Shown here: piece after piece, positions 7,096-14,392 of the stretch | How positions within the stretch are numbered: the first letter of the stretch is position 1 | Layout of the letters: the number at the start of each line of letters is the position of its first letter | Assembly: GCA_946886245.1 (NCBI GenBank) | Contig: CAMPIF010000010.1 | Location: forward strand, 1-24,316 | Direction: 5' to 3' | Origin: Ectopseudomonas composti | GTDB taxonomy: Bacteria; Pseudomonadota; Gammaproteobacteria; Pseudomonadales; Pseudomonadaceae | Length of the DNA stretch: 24,316 nucleotides | Notes under the pieces: model-generated | The model's input: only the letters and a program-made list of their open reading frames with translations | Told to the model about the DNA's origin: nothing | Database searches by the model: none | Position numbers and translations under genes: made by a program

Positions 7096-7193
7096 GTAGC
7101 TAGGCTTGTAGGTCACGACCCCCTATGTTATTCACGCCCGGTCTACCTTCGGCGATCCCGTGGTAAGACCAATACAACAAGAAGGAGCATTGC

Positions 7194-8294
7194 ATGAAAC
7201 GTCGCGACATACTCGCCGCAGCGGGCGTAGGCCTTGCAGCAACCGCACTGGCTGGCTGTAAAGAAGAGGCCAAGAGCGCCGCAGCACCCCAAGAGGGCTC
7301 GAGTTCCCAAACCTTCAACTGGAAGATGGTCACCTCCTGGCCGAAGAACTTTCCGGGCGTCGGCGTGGGGGCCGAGCGCTTCGCCAAGCTGGTCGATGAA
7401 ATGAGTAACGGCCGCCTGAAGGTCAAGGTGTACGCAGCCGGTGAACTGGTACCGGCACTGGAAGTGTTCGATGCAGTCTCCCGCGGTACCGCCGAGATGG
7501 GTCACGGCGCACCGTACTACTGGAAAGGCAAGGTCCCGGCGGCGCAGTTCTTCTGCGCCTCGCCATTCGGCCCGAATGCCCAGGAAATGAACGCCTGGCT
7601 GCATCGTGGCGGTGGCCAGCAGCTGTGGGAAGAAGTCTACAAACCCTTCGGCGTACTGCCGATGGCCTGTGGCAACACCGGCGTGCAGACCGCTGGCTGG
7701 TTCAACAAGGAAATGAACTCGGTCGAAGACTTCAAGGGTCTGAAGATGCGTACCCCTGGCCTGGGCGGCGAAGTGCTGACCAAGATGGGCGGCACCGTGG
7801 TCAACATGCCAGCCGGTGAAATCTTCACCGCCATGCAGACTGGCGCCATCGACGCCACCGAGTGGATCGGCCCATACAACGATCTGGCCCTCGGCCTGCA
7901 CAAAGCAGCCAAGTACTACTACACCCCGGGCTGGCAGGAGCCGAGCGTTCTGTTCGAGCTGGACGTCAACATCAAGGCCTGGGAAACCCTGCCTGCGGAT
8001 CTGCAAGCCATCGTTCGCGCCGCCGCCCGTGACGTCAACGGCGACATGCTCGACGATTACAACGCCAAGAACATGGAGGCCATGGAGCAACTCAAGGCCG
8101 ACGGCGTGGAAGTTCGCCGCCTGCCGGACGAAGTCCTGGCCCGCCTGAAGGAAGTGGCGGCCGAGGTGGTCGATGCCAGCGCGGCGGCCGACCCGGCAGC
8201 GAGCAAGGTGTGGGAACACCAGAAGGCCTACCTCAAGCGCCTGTACGAATACGCGGAAAGCAACGAGAAGGATATCTACAACATCCGCGGCTGA
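7194..8294 (+). CDS. TRAP transporter substrate-binding protein, TakP-like (2-oxo acid type)
   Basis: A 366-residue periplasmic binding protein of the DctP family. The N-terminus KRRDILAAAGVGLAATALAGC combines a twin-arginine-like signal with a lipobox (LAGC, Cys22), so the mature protein may be an inner-membrane-anchored lipoprotein. It resembles Rhodobacter TakP, which binds 2-oxo acids, in the segments AAGELVPALEVFDAV, CGNTGVQTAGWFNKE, GLKMRTPGLGGEV (ligand-binding Arg), GAIDATEWIGPYND (ligand-binding Trp) and YYYTPGW. A 2-oxo acid or similar monocarboxylate is therefore more likely than a C4-dicarboxylate. AAGGAG lies just before the ATG. It is divergent from the two membrane subunits and ends at a strong terminator at 8309. 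Confidence 0.93.
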   Translation: MKRRDILAAAGVGLAATALAGCKEEAKSAAAPQEGSSSQTFNWKMVTSWPKNFPGVGVGAERFAKLVDEMSNGRLKVKVYAAGELVPALEVFDAVSRGTAEMGHGAPYYWKGKVPAAQFFCASPFGPNAQEMNAWLHRGGGQQLWEEVYKPFGVLPMACGNTGVQTAGWFNKEMNSVEDFKGLKMRTPGLGGEVLTKMGGTVVNMPAGEIFTAMQTGAIDATEWIGPYNDLALGLHKAAKYYYTPGWQEPSVLFELDVNIKAWETLPADLQAIVRAAARDVNGDMLDDYNAKNMEAMEQLKADGVEVRRLPDEVLARLKEVAAEVVDASAAADPAASKVWEHQKAYLKRLYEYAESNEKDIYNIRG

Positions 8295-8308
8295 TCGCTC
8301 AGCAAAAC

Positions 8309-8335
8309 AAAACGCCGGCTTTAAGCCGGCGTTTT
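8309..8335. terminator. Bidirectional intrinsic terminator
   Basis: A perfect 13-base inverted repeat around a single T: AAAACGCCGGCTT (8309-8321) and AAGCCGGCGTTTT (8323-8335). It has T-runs on both strands and stands between the converging binding-protein and thioesterase genes, so it probably stops both. Confidence 0.85.
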
Positions 8336-8369
8336 CGTGACTGCCATTCGCGTTTGCGCCGGGTGAGCG

Positions 8370-8774
8370 TCAACCGCGACGCGGCGGCACCGGGCGAGTG
8401 CGACCACTGCCGTCGATGGCGACGAACACGAACACCGCCTCGGTGACCTTGCGCCACTCGTTGGACAGCGGGTCGTCGCTCCACACCTCGACCATCATCT
8501 GAATCGAGCTGCGGCCGATCTCCAATGCCTGGGTGTAGAACGAAAGCTGCGCGCCCACCGATACCGGTACCAGAAAGGCCATGCGATCGATGGCGACGGT
8601 CGCCACCCGGCCACCTGCGACCCTGCTCGCCATTGCGGTGCCGGCGAGATCCATCTGCGATACCAGCCAGCCACCGTAGATATCCCCGAAACCATTGGTC
8701 TCGCGCGGCAACGCGGTGATCTGCAGGGCGAGGTCACCCTGGGGAATCGGGTCTTCCTGTTCGTAGTCGTTCAT
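8370..8774 (-). CDS. Acyl-CoA thioesterase, YciA-type hotdog fold
   Basis: A 134-residue cytosolic protein expected to hydrolyse acyl-CoA to free acid and CoA. It matches the YciA family along its whole length: PQGDLALQITALPRETN, the FGDIYGGWLVSQMD active-site helix (residues 29-42, with Asn27 and Asp42 as probable catalytic or structural residues) and the GRVATVAIDRMAFLVPVSVG strand pair. The ATG at 8774 gives a protein of normal length. The frame is open further upstream to 8924, but that extension is rich in Arg and Cys and has no family likeness. There is no strong ribosome binding site. Its C-terminus (RTRPVPPRRG) is basic. The upstream spacer to 9138 is shared with the divergent small-protein operon. 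Confidence 0.92.
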   Translation of the reverse strand: MNDYEQEDPIPQGDLALQITALPRETNGFGDIYGGWLVSQMDLAGTAMASRVAGGRVATVAIDRMAFLVPVSVGAQLSFYTQALEIGRSSIQMMVEVWSDDPLSNEWRKVTEAVFVFVAIDGSGRTRPVPPRRG

Positions 8775-9137
8775 CGGTTCGAGACTCGCGGCGCGGTTGT
8801 TGTTCTGGGCGCGGAACCCGCATGGCACACGGGCGCAGCGAGTATACCGACTGTGCAGTCGACGAGCGACCACTCTGGCAGGCCGCAAGACGTCACAGCC
8901 CATGTCGGGTCGTGCAAAACGCATGACCCGCCAGGCCTCGTTCGGGCAGTATGCCTGCCCCCTGATATTTTCAATAAAACTTAAATAAATGATTTTAAAG
9001 GATTTTATCTAAATAAACGGCCTGGCACGGGTGCTGCAATGTTCCCAGTGGGTGACCGGCCATGCGCCGGTTGCAATGCAGAACAAGGAAGAGACGGATA
9101 ACGAGCCATCCGCCTCCAACGCAACAGGAGAATCGCC
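8775..9137. other. 363-base intergenic region with an AT-rich island
   Basis: No gene was found here. It separates the minus-strand thioesterase from the plus-strand small-protein operon and should hold both promoters. Positions 8963-9017 are strikingly AT-rich for this chromosome, containing TAAATAAA twice (8992-like copy within 8981-8990 and 9010-9016) and ATTTTA twice (8992-8997 and 9002-9007). Such a tract could be an UP-like promoter element or a binding site for a nucleoid protein such as MvaT or IHF. The rest is unremarkable. Confidence 0.5.
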
Positions 9138-9335
9138 ATGTGGATAGTTGCTCTGGTGCTCGCCACCTTGCTGCTTCTGCTCAGCCTGACGCTCGCCAGC
9201 GTTGTACTGATTGGCCAGACCCTGTGCGCGAGCCGCGATACCGCCGAGCTGGAGCTGCCCACGGGCGCTGCGCCCCAGCCTTTGGACCCGAGCAACGCGC
9301 AAGACCCCTGGCCTGCCTGGGCCATTACCCACTGA
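9138..9335 (+). CDS. Small single-pass membrane protein, unknown
   Basis: A 65-residue protein that I do not recognise. Residues about 2-27 form one long leucine-rich membrane segment ([18 protein letters not shown] and on), followed by a Cys, then an acidic, proline-rich tail of about 35 residues ending WPAWAITH. The gene is convincing because CAGGAGA precedes the ATG at the right distance and the next gene begins 19 bases later with its own good ribosome binding site. It is the first gene of a three-gene operon with a DUF1328 protein and a lysozyme inhibitor, which suggests a role in the cell envelope. The function is unknown. Confidence 0.7.
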   Translation: MWIVALVLATLLLLLSLTLASVVLIGQTLCASRDTAELELPTGAAPQPLDPSNAQDPWPAWAITH

Positions 9336-9354
9336 TCCATCGAGGAGAAACACC

Positions 9355-9519
9355 ATGCTTAGTTGGGCAGTCACCTTCCTGATCATCGCCATCATCGCCG
9401 CTGTACTGGGCTTCGGTGGTATCGCCGGCACCGCTGCAGGTATCGCCAAGATTCTATTCGTGGTGTTCCTGGTGCTGTTCATCGTCTCGTTCGTCATGGG
9501 CCGTCGCCCGCGTCTTTAG
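9355..9519 (+). CDS. DUF1328 family (YtjA-type) small membrane protein
   Basis: A 54-residue protein, almost the exact length of E. coli YtjA. The typical family pattern is visible: [21 protein letters not shown], then [16 protein letters not shown] and a basic end MGRRPRL. Two hydrophobic helices are joined by a [11 protein letters not shown] turn. It is expected to sit in the inner membrane; its function is not known. The ATG at 9355 is chosen over upstream in-frame codons because GAGGAGA lies seven bases before it and the family begins here. It lies between the 65-residue protein (19-base gap) and the lysozyme inhibitor (10-base gap), so the three are surely co-transcribed. Confidence 0.92.
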   Translation: MLSWAVTFLIIAIIAAVLGFGGIAGTAAGIAKILFVVFLVLFIVSFVMGRRPRL

Positions 9520-9529
9520 GGAGAGATCG

Positions 9530-9991
9530 ATGCTGTCGATTCACGCCATTGCCGCCGCCCTGCTGATGGGCGGCGCCCTGGCGGCTCAGGCCGCCGACCG
9601 CGACACCCGTTTCCATCCAGGCGAGTTGCTGACCAGCAACGCCGAATACCGCCAAGCCTGGCAGGACCTGGCAAAGGACGAAGAGCGCCTGCCGGACTGG
9701 CTGATCAATCTCAGCGGCCTTTCCACTCCCATGCAGGCAGTGGAAGCCGACAGTGATCGCTACCTGGTCGGCCAGGTCTGCGAAGCGCACAGATGTTTCG
9801 GCCAGCGCGCCTATGTCGCCTTCGAATGGGAAGACGACGAAGCCTACGCGCTGTACGTGCAGGTGCCCGATGGCCTGCCCGAGGATCGCGTGCCCAGTGA
9901 ACACGCCAGCCTGCGCTGGTTGGGCGACCCGGACGAGGAGGTCCGGCAGATGCTGATGGAACAGCTGCGCAGCGATCCCAACTGGTATTGA
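9530..9991 (+). CDS. ivy: Ivy-type inhibitor of vertebrate C-type lysozyme
   Basis: A 153-residue periplasmic protein. The signal peptide is MLSIHAIAAALLMGGALAAQ with cleavage near AQA-AD. The mature part has the Ivy features: TSNAEYRQAWQDL, the inhibitory loop C84-E-A-H87-R-C89, in which the two cysteines close a loop carrying the His that plugs the lysozyme active site (E. coli Ivy has CKPHDC), and the strand pair AYVAFEWEDDEAYALYVQV. The family protects peptidoglycan against host lysozyme and may restrain the cell's own lytic transglycosylases. GGGAGAG precedes the ATG. It ends the small operon, and a hairpin follows at 10004-10032. Ivy family assignment is good; orthology to a given Ivy is not tested. 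Confidence 0.85.
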   Translation: MLSIHAIAAALLMGGALAAQAADRDTRFHPGELLTSNAEYRQAWQDLAKDEERLPDWLINLSGLSTPMQAVEADSDRYLVGQVCEAHRCFGQRAYVAFEWEDDEAYALYVQVPDGLPEDRVPSEHASLRWLGDPDEEVRQMLMEQLRSDPNWY

Positions 9992-10003
9992 GTGACGACA
10001 GTT

Positions 10004-10032
10004 TGCCGGCTGCCCCATAGGCACCGCCGGCA
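10004..10032 (+). terminator. Terminator-like hairpin after the lysozyme-inhibitor gene
   Basis: TGCCGGC plus TGCC (10004-10014) pairs with GGCA and GCCGGCA (10020-10023 and 10026-10032), with a two-base bulge and a five-base loop, starting 12 bases after the stop codon. The tail has few T residues. The 12-mer GGCACCGCCGGC of its right arm recurs at 10119-10130. Confidence 0.4.
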
Positions 10033-10148
10033 CGTTATCATCCCCCGCCATAACGGCATGCCCTCCTGCATCCGGCGCCTCGCGCCACCTTTCCCTCAGG
10101 GACAAGGACACCAGGGAAGGCACCGCCGGCCAATCTAGGGGGATCGCA

Positions 10149-11378
10149 ATGCTCAATGGCCTGTGGCTGAGCTTTTTTCTGCTGGGAGCCGCCGCCGCTC
10201 TGGCACGCTGGCTGATCGGCGGCGACGCCACCGTGTTCGGCGCGATGGTCGAGAGCCTGTTCGCCATGGCCAAGCTCTCGGTGGAACTGATGGTGGTGCT
10301 GTTCGGCACCCTGACGCTGTGGTTGGGGCTGCTGCGCATCGCCGAGAAAGCCGGGCTGGTCGATCTGCTCGCACGCATGCTGGGCCCATTGTTCGCCCGC
10401 CTGATGCCGGAAGTGCCACGGGGCCACCCGGCGCTCGGGCTGATCAGCATGAACTTCGCCGCCAACGGCCTGGGCCTGGACAACGCCGCCACGCCCATCG
10501 GCCTCAAGGCCATGCGCGCCCTGCAGGATCTCAACCCCAGCGCCAACACGGCAAGCAACGCGCAGATCCTGTTCCTGGTGCTCAATACCTCATCGCTGAC
10601 CCTGCTGCCGGTGTCGATCTTCATGTACCGCGTGCAGCAAGGCGCCGAAGATCCCACCCTGGTGTTCCTGCCCATCCTGCTGGCGACCAGCGCGTCGACC
10701 CTGGCCGGCCTGCTGGCGGTATCGCTGATGCAACGCCTGCGCCTGTGGGACCCGGTGGTGCTGGCCTACCTGATTCCATCCGCGCTGCTGCTCGGCGGCT
10801 TCATGGCCCTGCTCGCCGGGATGAGCGCCACGGCCCTGGCGGCGCTGTCGTCGCTGCTCGGCAACCTCACACTGTTCGGCCTGATCCTGCTGTTTCTGGT
10901 GGTCGGCGCACTGCGCAAGGTGGCGGTGTACGAGAGCTTCATCGAAGGCGCCAAGGAAGGGTTCGATGTGGCCAAGAGCCTGCTGCCCTATCTGGTCGCC
11001 ATGCTCTGCGCCATCGGCGTGCTGCGCGCATCCGGCGCGCTGGATTTCGGCCTCGACGGCATTCGCTGGCTGATCGAAGCGCTGGGATGGGATACCCGCT
11101 TCGTCGACGCCCTGCCCACTGCGCTGATGAAACCCTTCTCCGGTGGTGCCGCACGCGCCATGCTGATCGAAACCATGGAGAACTTCGGCGTCGACAGCTT
11201 CCCGGCGCTGGTTGCGGCCACGGTGCAGGGCAGTACCGAGACCACCTTCTACGTGCTTGCGGTGTACTTCGGCGCGGTCGGCCTGCAGCGCGCCCGCCAT
11301 GCCGTAGGCTGCGCCCTGGTCGCCGACGCGGCCGGGATCATCGCCGCCATCGGCGTGTGCTACTGGTTCTTCGGCTGA
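10149..11378 (+). CDS. Fused SpmA-SpmB-like nucleoside-recognition (Gate) membrane protein
   Basis: A 409-residue inner-membrane protein with roughly ten hydrophobic segments. It carries two nucleoside-recognition (Gate) domains: the first around residues 40-145 (SVELMVVLFGTLTLWLGLLR, then SMNFAANGLGLDNAATPIG), the second around 265-375 (SLLPYLVAMLCAIGVLRASG, then TALMKPFSGGAARAMLIE and GSTETTFYVLAVYFGAVG). In Bacillus these are two proteins, SpmA and SpmB, needed for spore core dehydration; here they are joined in one chain, as in many proteobacteria that do not sporulate. The transported or recognised compound is unknown. AGGGGGAT lies just before the ATG. It converges on the lipoprotein gene, 20 bases away. 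Confidence 0.9.
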   Translation: MLNGLWLSFFLLGAAAALARWLIGGDATVFGAMVESLFAMAKLSVELMVVLFGTLTLWLGLLRIAEKAGLVDLLARMLGPLFARLMPEVPRGHPALGLISMNFAANGLGLDNAATPIGLKAMRALQDLNPSANTASNAQILFLVLNTSSLTLLPVSIFMYRVQQGAEDPTLVFLPILLATSASTLAGLLAVSLMQRLRLWDPVVLAYLIPSALLLGGFMALLAGMSATALAALSSLLGNLTLFGLILLFLVVGALRKVAVYESFIEGAKEGFDVAKSLLPYLVAMLCAIGVLRASGALDFGLDGIRWLIEALGWDTRFVDALPTALMKPFSGGAARAMLIETMENFGVDSFPALVAATVQGSTETTFYVLAVYFGAVGLQRARHAVGCALVADAAGIIAAIGVCYWFFG

Positions 11379-11398
11379 TTGTCTTCGGGCTGGGGCGC

Positions 11399-11983
11399 TC
11401 AGTCGGCGCCCAACCCCAGCTTGTCGCCCGCCCAGCTCAGCAACGGATCGGTGTGCTGGTATTCGCGCAACGCCAGCAGCTTGGGCGCGATGAACGCCTC
11501 GAAGTCCTCGGGCTGCTCGAAGTACACCCCGGTGAAGATGGTGAACATCGACTTGTTGCCGACCGTGGCATAGAACAGGTTGCCCACCGGCTCACCGTCC
11601 TGGGTCAGCAGCTTGAGGCTGGCGCGACTGGCCAGCTTGGTTTCCAGCGGCAGATCCTGCTGCACCAGCCCGCTTTCACGCAGGCCGAACGAGGCACCGA
11701 AGGTCTCGGCGTAGCTGGTCATCAGGGCATCACCGGCGCGCGGGTAGAGCGAGACGCCGCTGTAGAGATAGAACCAGTCGCTGCCCTCGCTCTCGAAACT
11801 GAGATCGATGCTGCGCGCAGCGTAGGTCACCAGCTTCTCGTAGCGCCCCTCGTCCGGCGCCTCGTAAGCGGCGAAATCCTCACCGCTGAGCAGCAGGCGG
11901 CGCTCCTCGGCGAGTGGCGGTTCGTTGTCGATGCAGCCGCCGAGCGACAGCGCGACGAACAACACCAGCATCATCCTGAACAT
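11399..11983 (-). CDS. Predicted lipoprotein, unknown function
   Basis: A 194-residue protein with a lipoprotein signal MFRMMLVLFVALSLGGC (lipobox LGGC, Cys17), followed by Asp at +3 and no Asp at +2, which favours outer-membrane sorting. The start at 11983 is supported by GGGAGGA eight bases upstream; a longer in-frame reading to 12046 has no signal-like content. The mature part begins acidic and contains WFYLYSGVSLYPRAGDALMTSYAETFGA and a C-terminal domain rich in aromatic residues (FTIFTGVYFEQPEDFEAF). I do not recognise the family. It converges on the SpmAB-like gene with only 20 bases between stop codons and is divergent from the epimerase gene, with 290 bases between the starts. Confidence 0.72.
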   Translation of the reverse strand: MFRMMLVLFVALSLGGCIDNEPPLAEERRLLLSGEDFAAYEAPDEGRYEKLVTYAARSIDLSFESEGSDWFYLYSGVSLYPRAGDALMTSYAETFGASFGLRESGLVQQDLPLETKLASRASLKLLTQDGEPVGNLFYATVGNKSMFTIFTGVYFEQPEDFEAFIAPKLLALREYQHTDPLLSWAGDKLGLGAD

Positions 11984-12273
11984 GACTATCCTCCCTGAAC
12001 AAGCGTGGCCAGCTTGCCTGATCCACGCCTTGGTGACCAGCCGCAACCCTCATGGCTGTGCGCGGTGCCACAGCCTCCGTGCGCCTGGCGTCAATCGCCA
12101 CGGCCGCTGGCGACTTCCGCCATTGTCCGCCGGCGGTCGTCTGCCTAGCCTGACGCCGGGTGAAAACAATCACCACCAGGCTCGTTTATCCAAAGGGCCA
12201 CGTCCGTCGCGCCGGGGCGCTTCCGGCAGATGAACGGAGCAGAGCGGACATCAGTATCCGCCGGGAGGCAATC

Positions 12274-13251
12274 ATGCGCGTTCTGATCACCGGTGCAGCC
12301 GGTTTCATAGGCCATCAGCTGCTCGACGAACTGGCCATCCAGCACCCCGAATGGACGCTGATCGCCGCAGACATACGCCCCCTCGCCAGCCAGGGGCTGA
12401 AAGCCAACATCGAGCCGGTGCTGCTGGACATGGGTCGCCCGGCGCAGGTACGCGCCTGCATCAGCGGCTGGAAACCGGACGCCATCGTCCACCTGGCCAC
12501 GGTGATACGCCCACCGCGCGATATGACCGAAGCCCACCTGCACGCCATCGAGGTCGGTGGTACCCAGTGCCTGGTCGATAGCGCGCTCGCCAACGGCGTA
12601 CGCCAGCTGATAGTTGCCAGCTCCGGCGCAGCCTACGGCTACGCCGCAGACAATGCCGAATGGATCGACGAAGACCAGCCGCTGCGCGGCCACCCCTATT
12701 TCGCCTACGCCAGGCACAAACTGGAGATCGAACAATGCTTGGCGCGCTGCCGCGAGGAACATCCGCAACTGCGTCAACTGGTGCTACGCCCCGGCACCAT
12801 TCTTGGCAAGCGCCTGAACAACCCGATCAGCGACCTGTTCAACAAGCGCACGGTACTCGGCGTGCTCGGCCACACCAGCCGTTTCGTGTTCATCTGGGAG
12901 CAGGACGTGGTCAGCATCATCCGTCAGGGCCTGGAAGAGAACCGGGAAGGCATCTACAACCTGGCCGGCGATGGCGCGTTGAGCCTCAAGGAAATCGCCG
13001 AGATCCTCGGCAAACCCTACCGGCCGCTACCGGCGTCGCTGCTCAGCGCCGCACTGCGCCTGCTCAAGCCACTGGGGTTGAGTCAGTACGGCCCGGAGCA
13101 ACTGGACTTCCTGCGCTACCGACCCGTGCTGACCAACCAGCGCCTGAAGGAGGAATTCGGCTACCAACCGCGCTATTCGAGCCGCGAAGCCTTCTTCGCC
13201 TTCCTCACCGCCCAGGGCATCAGCTACCACTCAAGCGAAAGCCGACCTTGA
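12274..13251 (+). CDS. NAD-dependent epimerase/dehydratase (extended SDR)
   Basis: A 325-residue cytosolic oxidoreductase of the extended short-chain family. The Rossmann motif is G7-A-A-G10-F-I-G13 right at the N-terminus, followed by HLATV at 73-77, the SSGAAYG strand with Ser116/117 and the catalytic pair Tyr145 and Lys149 (YARHK). The C-terminal substrate domain includes RPGTILG and a conserved YNLAGD segment. Substrate cannot be predicted; nucleotide sugars and other carbonyls are possible. The ATG at 12274 is chosen because GGGAGG precedes it and the Rossmann fold begins at once; the frame is open back to 12160 without family likeness. Its last 32 bases overlap the end of the dodecin gene on the other strand. 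Confidence 0.88.
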   Translation: MRVLITGAAGFIGHQLLDELAIQHPEWTLIAADIRPLASQGLKANIEPVLLDMGRPAQVRACISGWKPDAIVHLATVIRPPRDMTEAHLHAIEVGGTQCLVDSALANGVRQLIVASSGAAYGYAADNAEWIDEDQPLRGHPYFAYARHKLEIEQCLARCREEHPQLRQLVLRPGTILGKRLNNPISDLFNKRTVLGVLGHTSRFVFIWEQDVVSIIRQGLEENREGIYNLAGDGALSLKEIAEILGKPYRPLPASLLSAALRLLKPLGLSQYGPEQLDFLRYRPVLTNQRLKEEFGYQPRYSSREAFFAFLTAQGISYHSSESRP

Positions 13252-13435
13252 GTTCGACCTGGTAGTGCGCCACCTTGCCATCGACGATATGGCCACGGGT
13301 GTCGATGACTTCGAACCAGTCCATGTTGCGCACGCTCTTGGCACATTCGGCCAATGCGTTCTGAATGGCATCCTCGATGCTGATCTTGGAAGTGCCGACG
13401 ATTTCGATCTTCTTGTAGGTGCGATGGTCGGACAT
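13220..13435 (-). CDS. Dodecin family flavin-binding protein
   Basis: A 71-residue protein. Dodecins assemble into hollow dodecamers that bind riboflavin, FMN or CoA and probably serve as flavin stores. Sequence features are YKKIEIVGTSKISIEDAIQNA at residues 7-27 and the flavin-stacking Trp40 in MDWFEV with the ligand-contacting Gln59 in AHYQVELKVGF. The ATG at 13435 has GGAG nine bases upstream. It lies 65 bases downstream of trpI on the same strand and could be co-transcribed with it. Its stop codon lies inside the 3' end of the convergent epimerase gene, so the two transcripts overlap by at least 32 bases. Confidence 0.93.
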   Translation of the reverse strand: MSDHRTYKKIEIVGTSKISIEDAIQNALAECAKSVRNMDWFEVIDTRGHIVDGKVAHYQVELKVGFRLSGS

Positions 13436-13500
13436 GTCGCTGCTCCACGGTGGCTTTACTACCAGCCTAGACCAGCGGTCAGAGCACGCGCCGAAATGAC

Positions 13501-14388
13501 CTAAACCCGTAGCTCGTGCTCCAGCCAGTGCGCCAGTTGCTGAGCGCGGCCATCACGCACACGACCCGGCACCCACAGCGCCAGCCGCGCAGCGGTTTCG
13601 ACGAAGCCCCAGGGCGCGACCAGGCGGCCGGCGGCCAGGTCGTCGGCCACCAGCGGCTGCGGCGCGATGGCCACGCCCAGGCCGGCAGCGGCCGCCTCCA
13701 GCAGGTAGTAGAGATGCTCGAAACCCTGGCCCTGTTGCAGCCGCGCCGGCTCCAGGCCCTGCGCCGCGGCCCATTGCGGCCAGGCCTGGGGGCGCGAAGC
13801 GGTGTGCAGCAACGGTTCCTCGAGCAGCGCCGCAGCGGGCGCATCGCGCAAATGCGCATAGCCGGCAAAGCGCGGACTGAGCACCGGCCCGATCCGTTCG
13901 ATATCGAGCTCATGCACCTGCATGTCTGCCGGCCAGGGCGGTGTGGCGAAGCACAGGGTGGCGTCCACCCCGGGGCGGCGCGGGTCCAGCTCGCCCTCAC
14001 TGGCCGATAGCTGCAGGCGCAGCTCCGGCAGCTCGCGGTTCAAGCGATCCAGGCGTGGGATGAACCAGCGTGCCAGCAGGCTACCGGGGCAAGCGAGGAC
14101 GAAGGGCGCATCGTCCTGGCGTTGCCGGAGCTCGGCGCAGACCCCACGCAGGCGCTCGAAGGCGTCGCCGGCAGCATCGCGCAAACGCATGCCGGCATCG
14201 GTGAGTTTCACACCACGACCGTCCTTGTCGAACAAACTGACGCCGAGCTGTTCTTCCAGCGCACGAATCTGCCGACTGATCGCACCATGGGTGACATGCA
14301 GCTCCTCACCCGCACGGCTGACACTCTGCAGGCGTGCGGCGGCCTCGAAGGCGCGCAGGGCGTTTAGCGGGGGCAGATCTCGATTCAT
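13501..14388 (-). CDS. trpI: TrpI, LysR-type activator of trpBA
   Basis: A 295-residue LysR-type regulator. The helix-turn-helix lies at about residues 19-41 ([20 protein letters not shown] and on), followed by the linker helix and a substrate-binding domain from about 90. The sequence [18 protein letters not shown], the [12 protein letters not shown] helix, [14 protein letters not shown], and [13 protein letters not shown] are the pattern I know from Pseudomonas TrpI. In P. aeruginosa TrpI with indole-3-glycerol phosphate activates the divergent trpBA genes. The ATG at 14388 is used; the frame is open to 14448 but that would run into the DUF3592 gene. The odd point is that TrpI normally starts directly against trpB, whereas here a DUF3592 gene lies between, its stop only four bases before this ATG. 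Confidence 0.93.
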   Translation of the reverse strand: MNRDLPPLNALRAFEAAARLQSVSRAGEELHVTHGAISRQIRALEEQLGVSLFDKDGRGVKLTDAGMRLRDAAGDAFERLRGVCAELRQRQDDAPFVLACPGSLLARWFIPRLDRLNRELPELRLQLSASEGELDPRRPGVDATLCFATPPWPADMQVHELDIERIGPVLSPRFAGYAHLRDAPAAALLEEPLLHTASRPQAWPQWAAAQGLEPARLQQGQGFEHLYYLLEAAAAGLGVAIAPQPLVADDLAAGRLVAPWGFVETAARLALWVPGRVRDGRAQQLAHWLEHELRV

Positions 14389-14392
14389 GCCA

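Noticed and set aside
7100..7426. Minus-strand frame starting inside the TRAP binding-protein gene
   Set aside because: It overlaps the signal-peptide region of a certain gene and the dyad-bearing promoter, with no family likeness.
10163..11998. 611-codon plus-strand frame over the SpmAB-like and lipoprotein genes
   Set aside because: It runs out of frame with SpmAB and antisense to the lipoprotein, is Arg/Pro-rich and resembles no family. GC-rich genomes often lack stops in such frames.
13224..13448. Second minus-strand frame over dodecin
   Set aside because: Arg/His-rich product in the wrong frame; the dodecin frame has the family motifs and a ribosome binding site.
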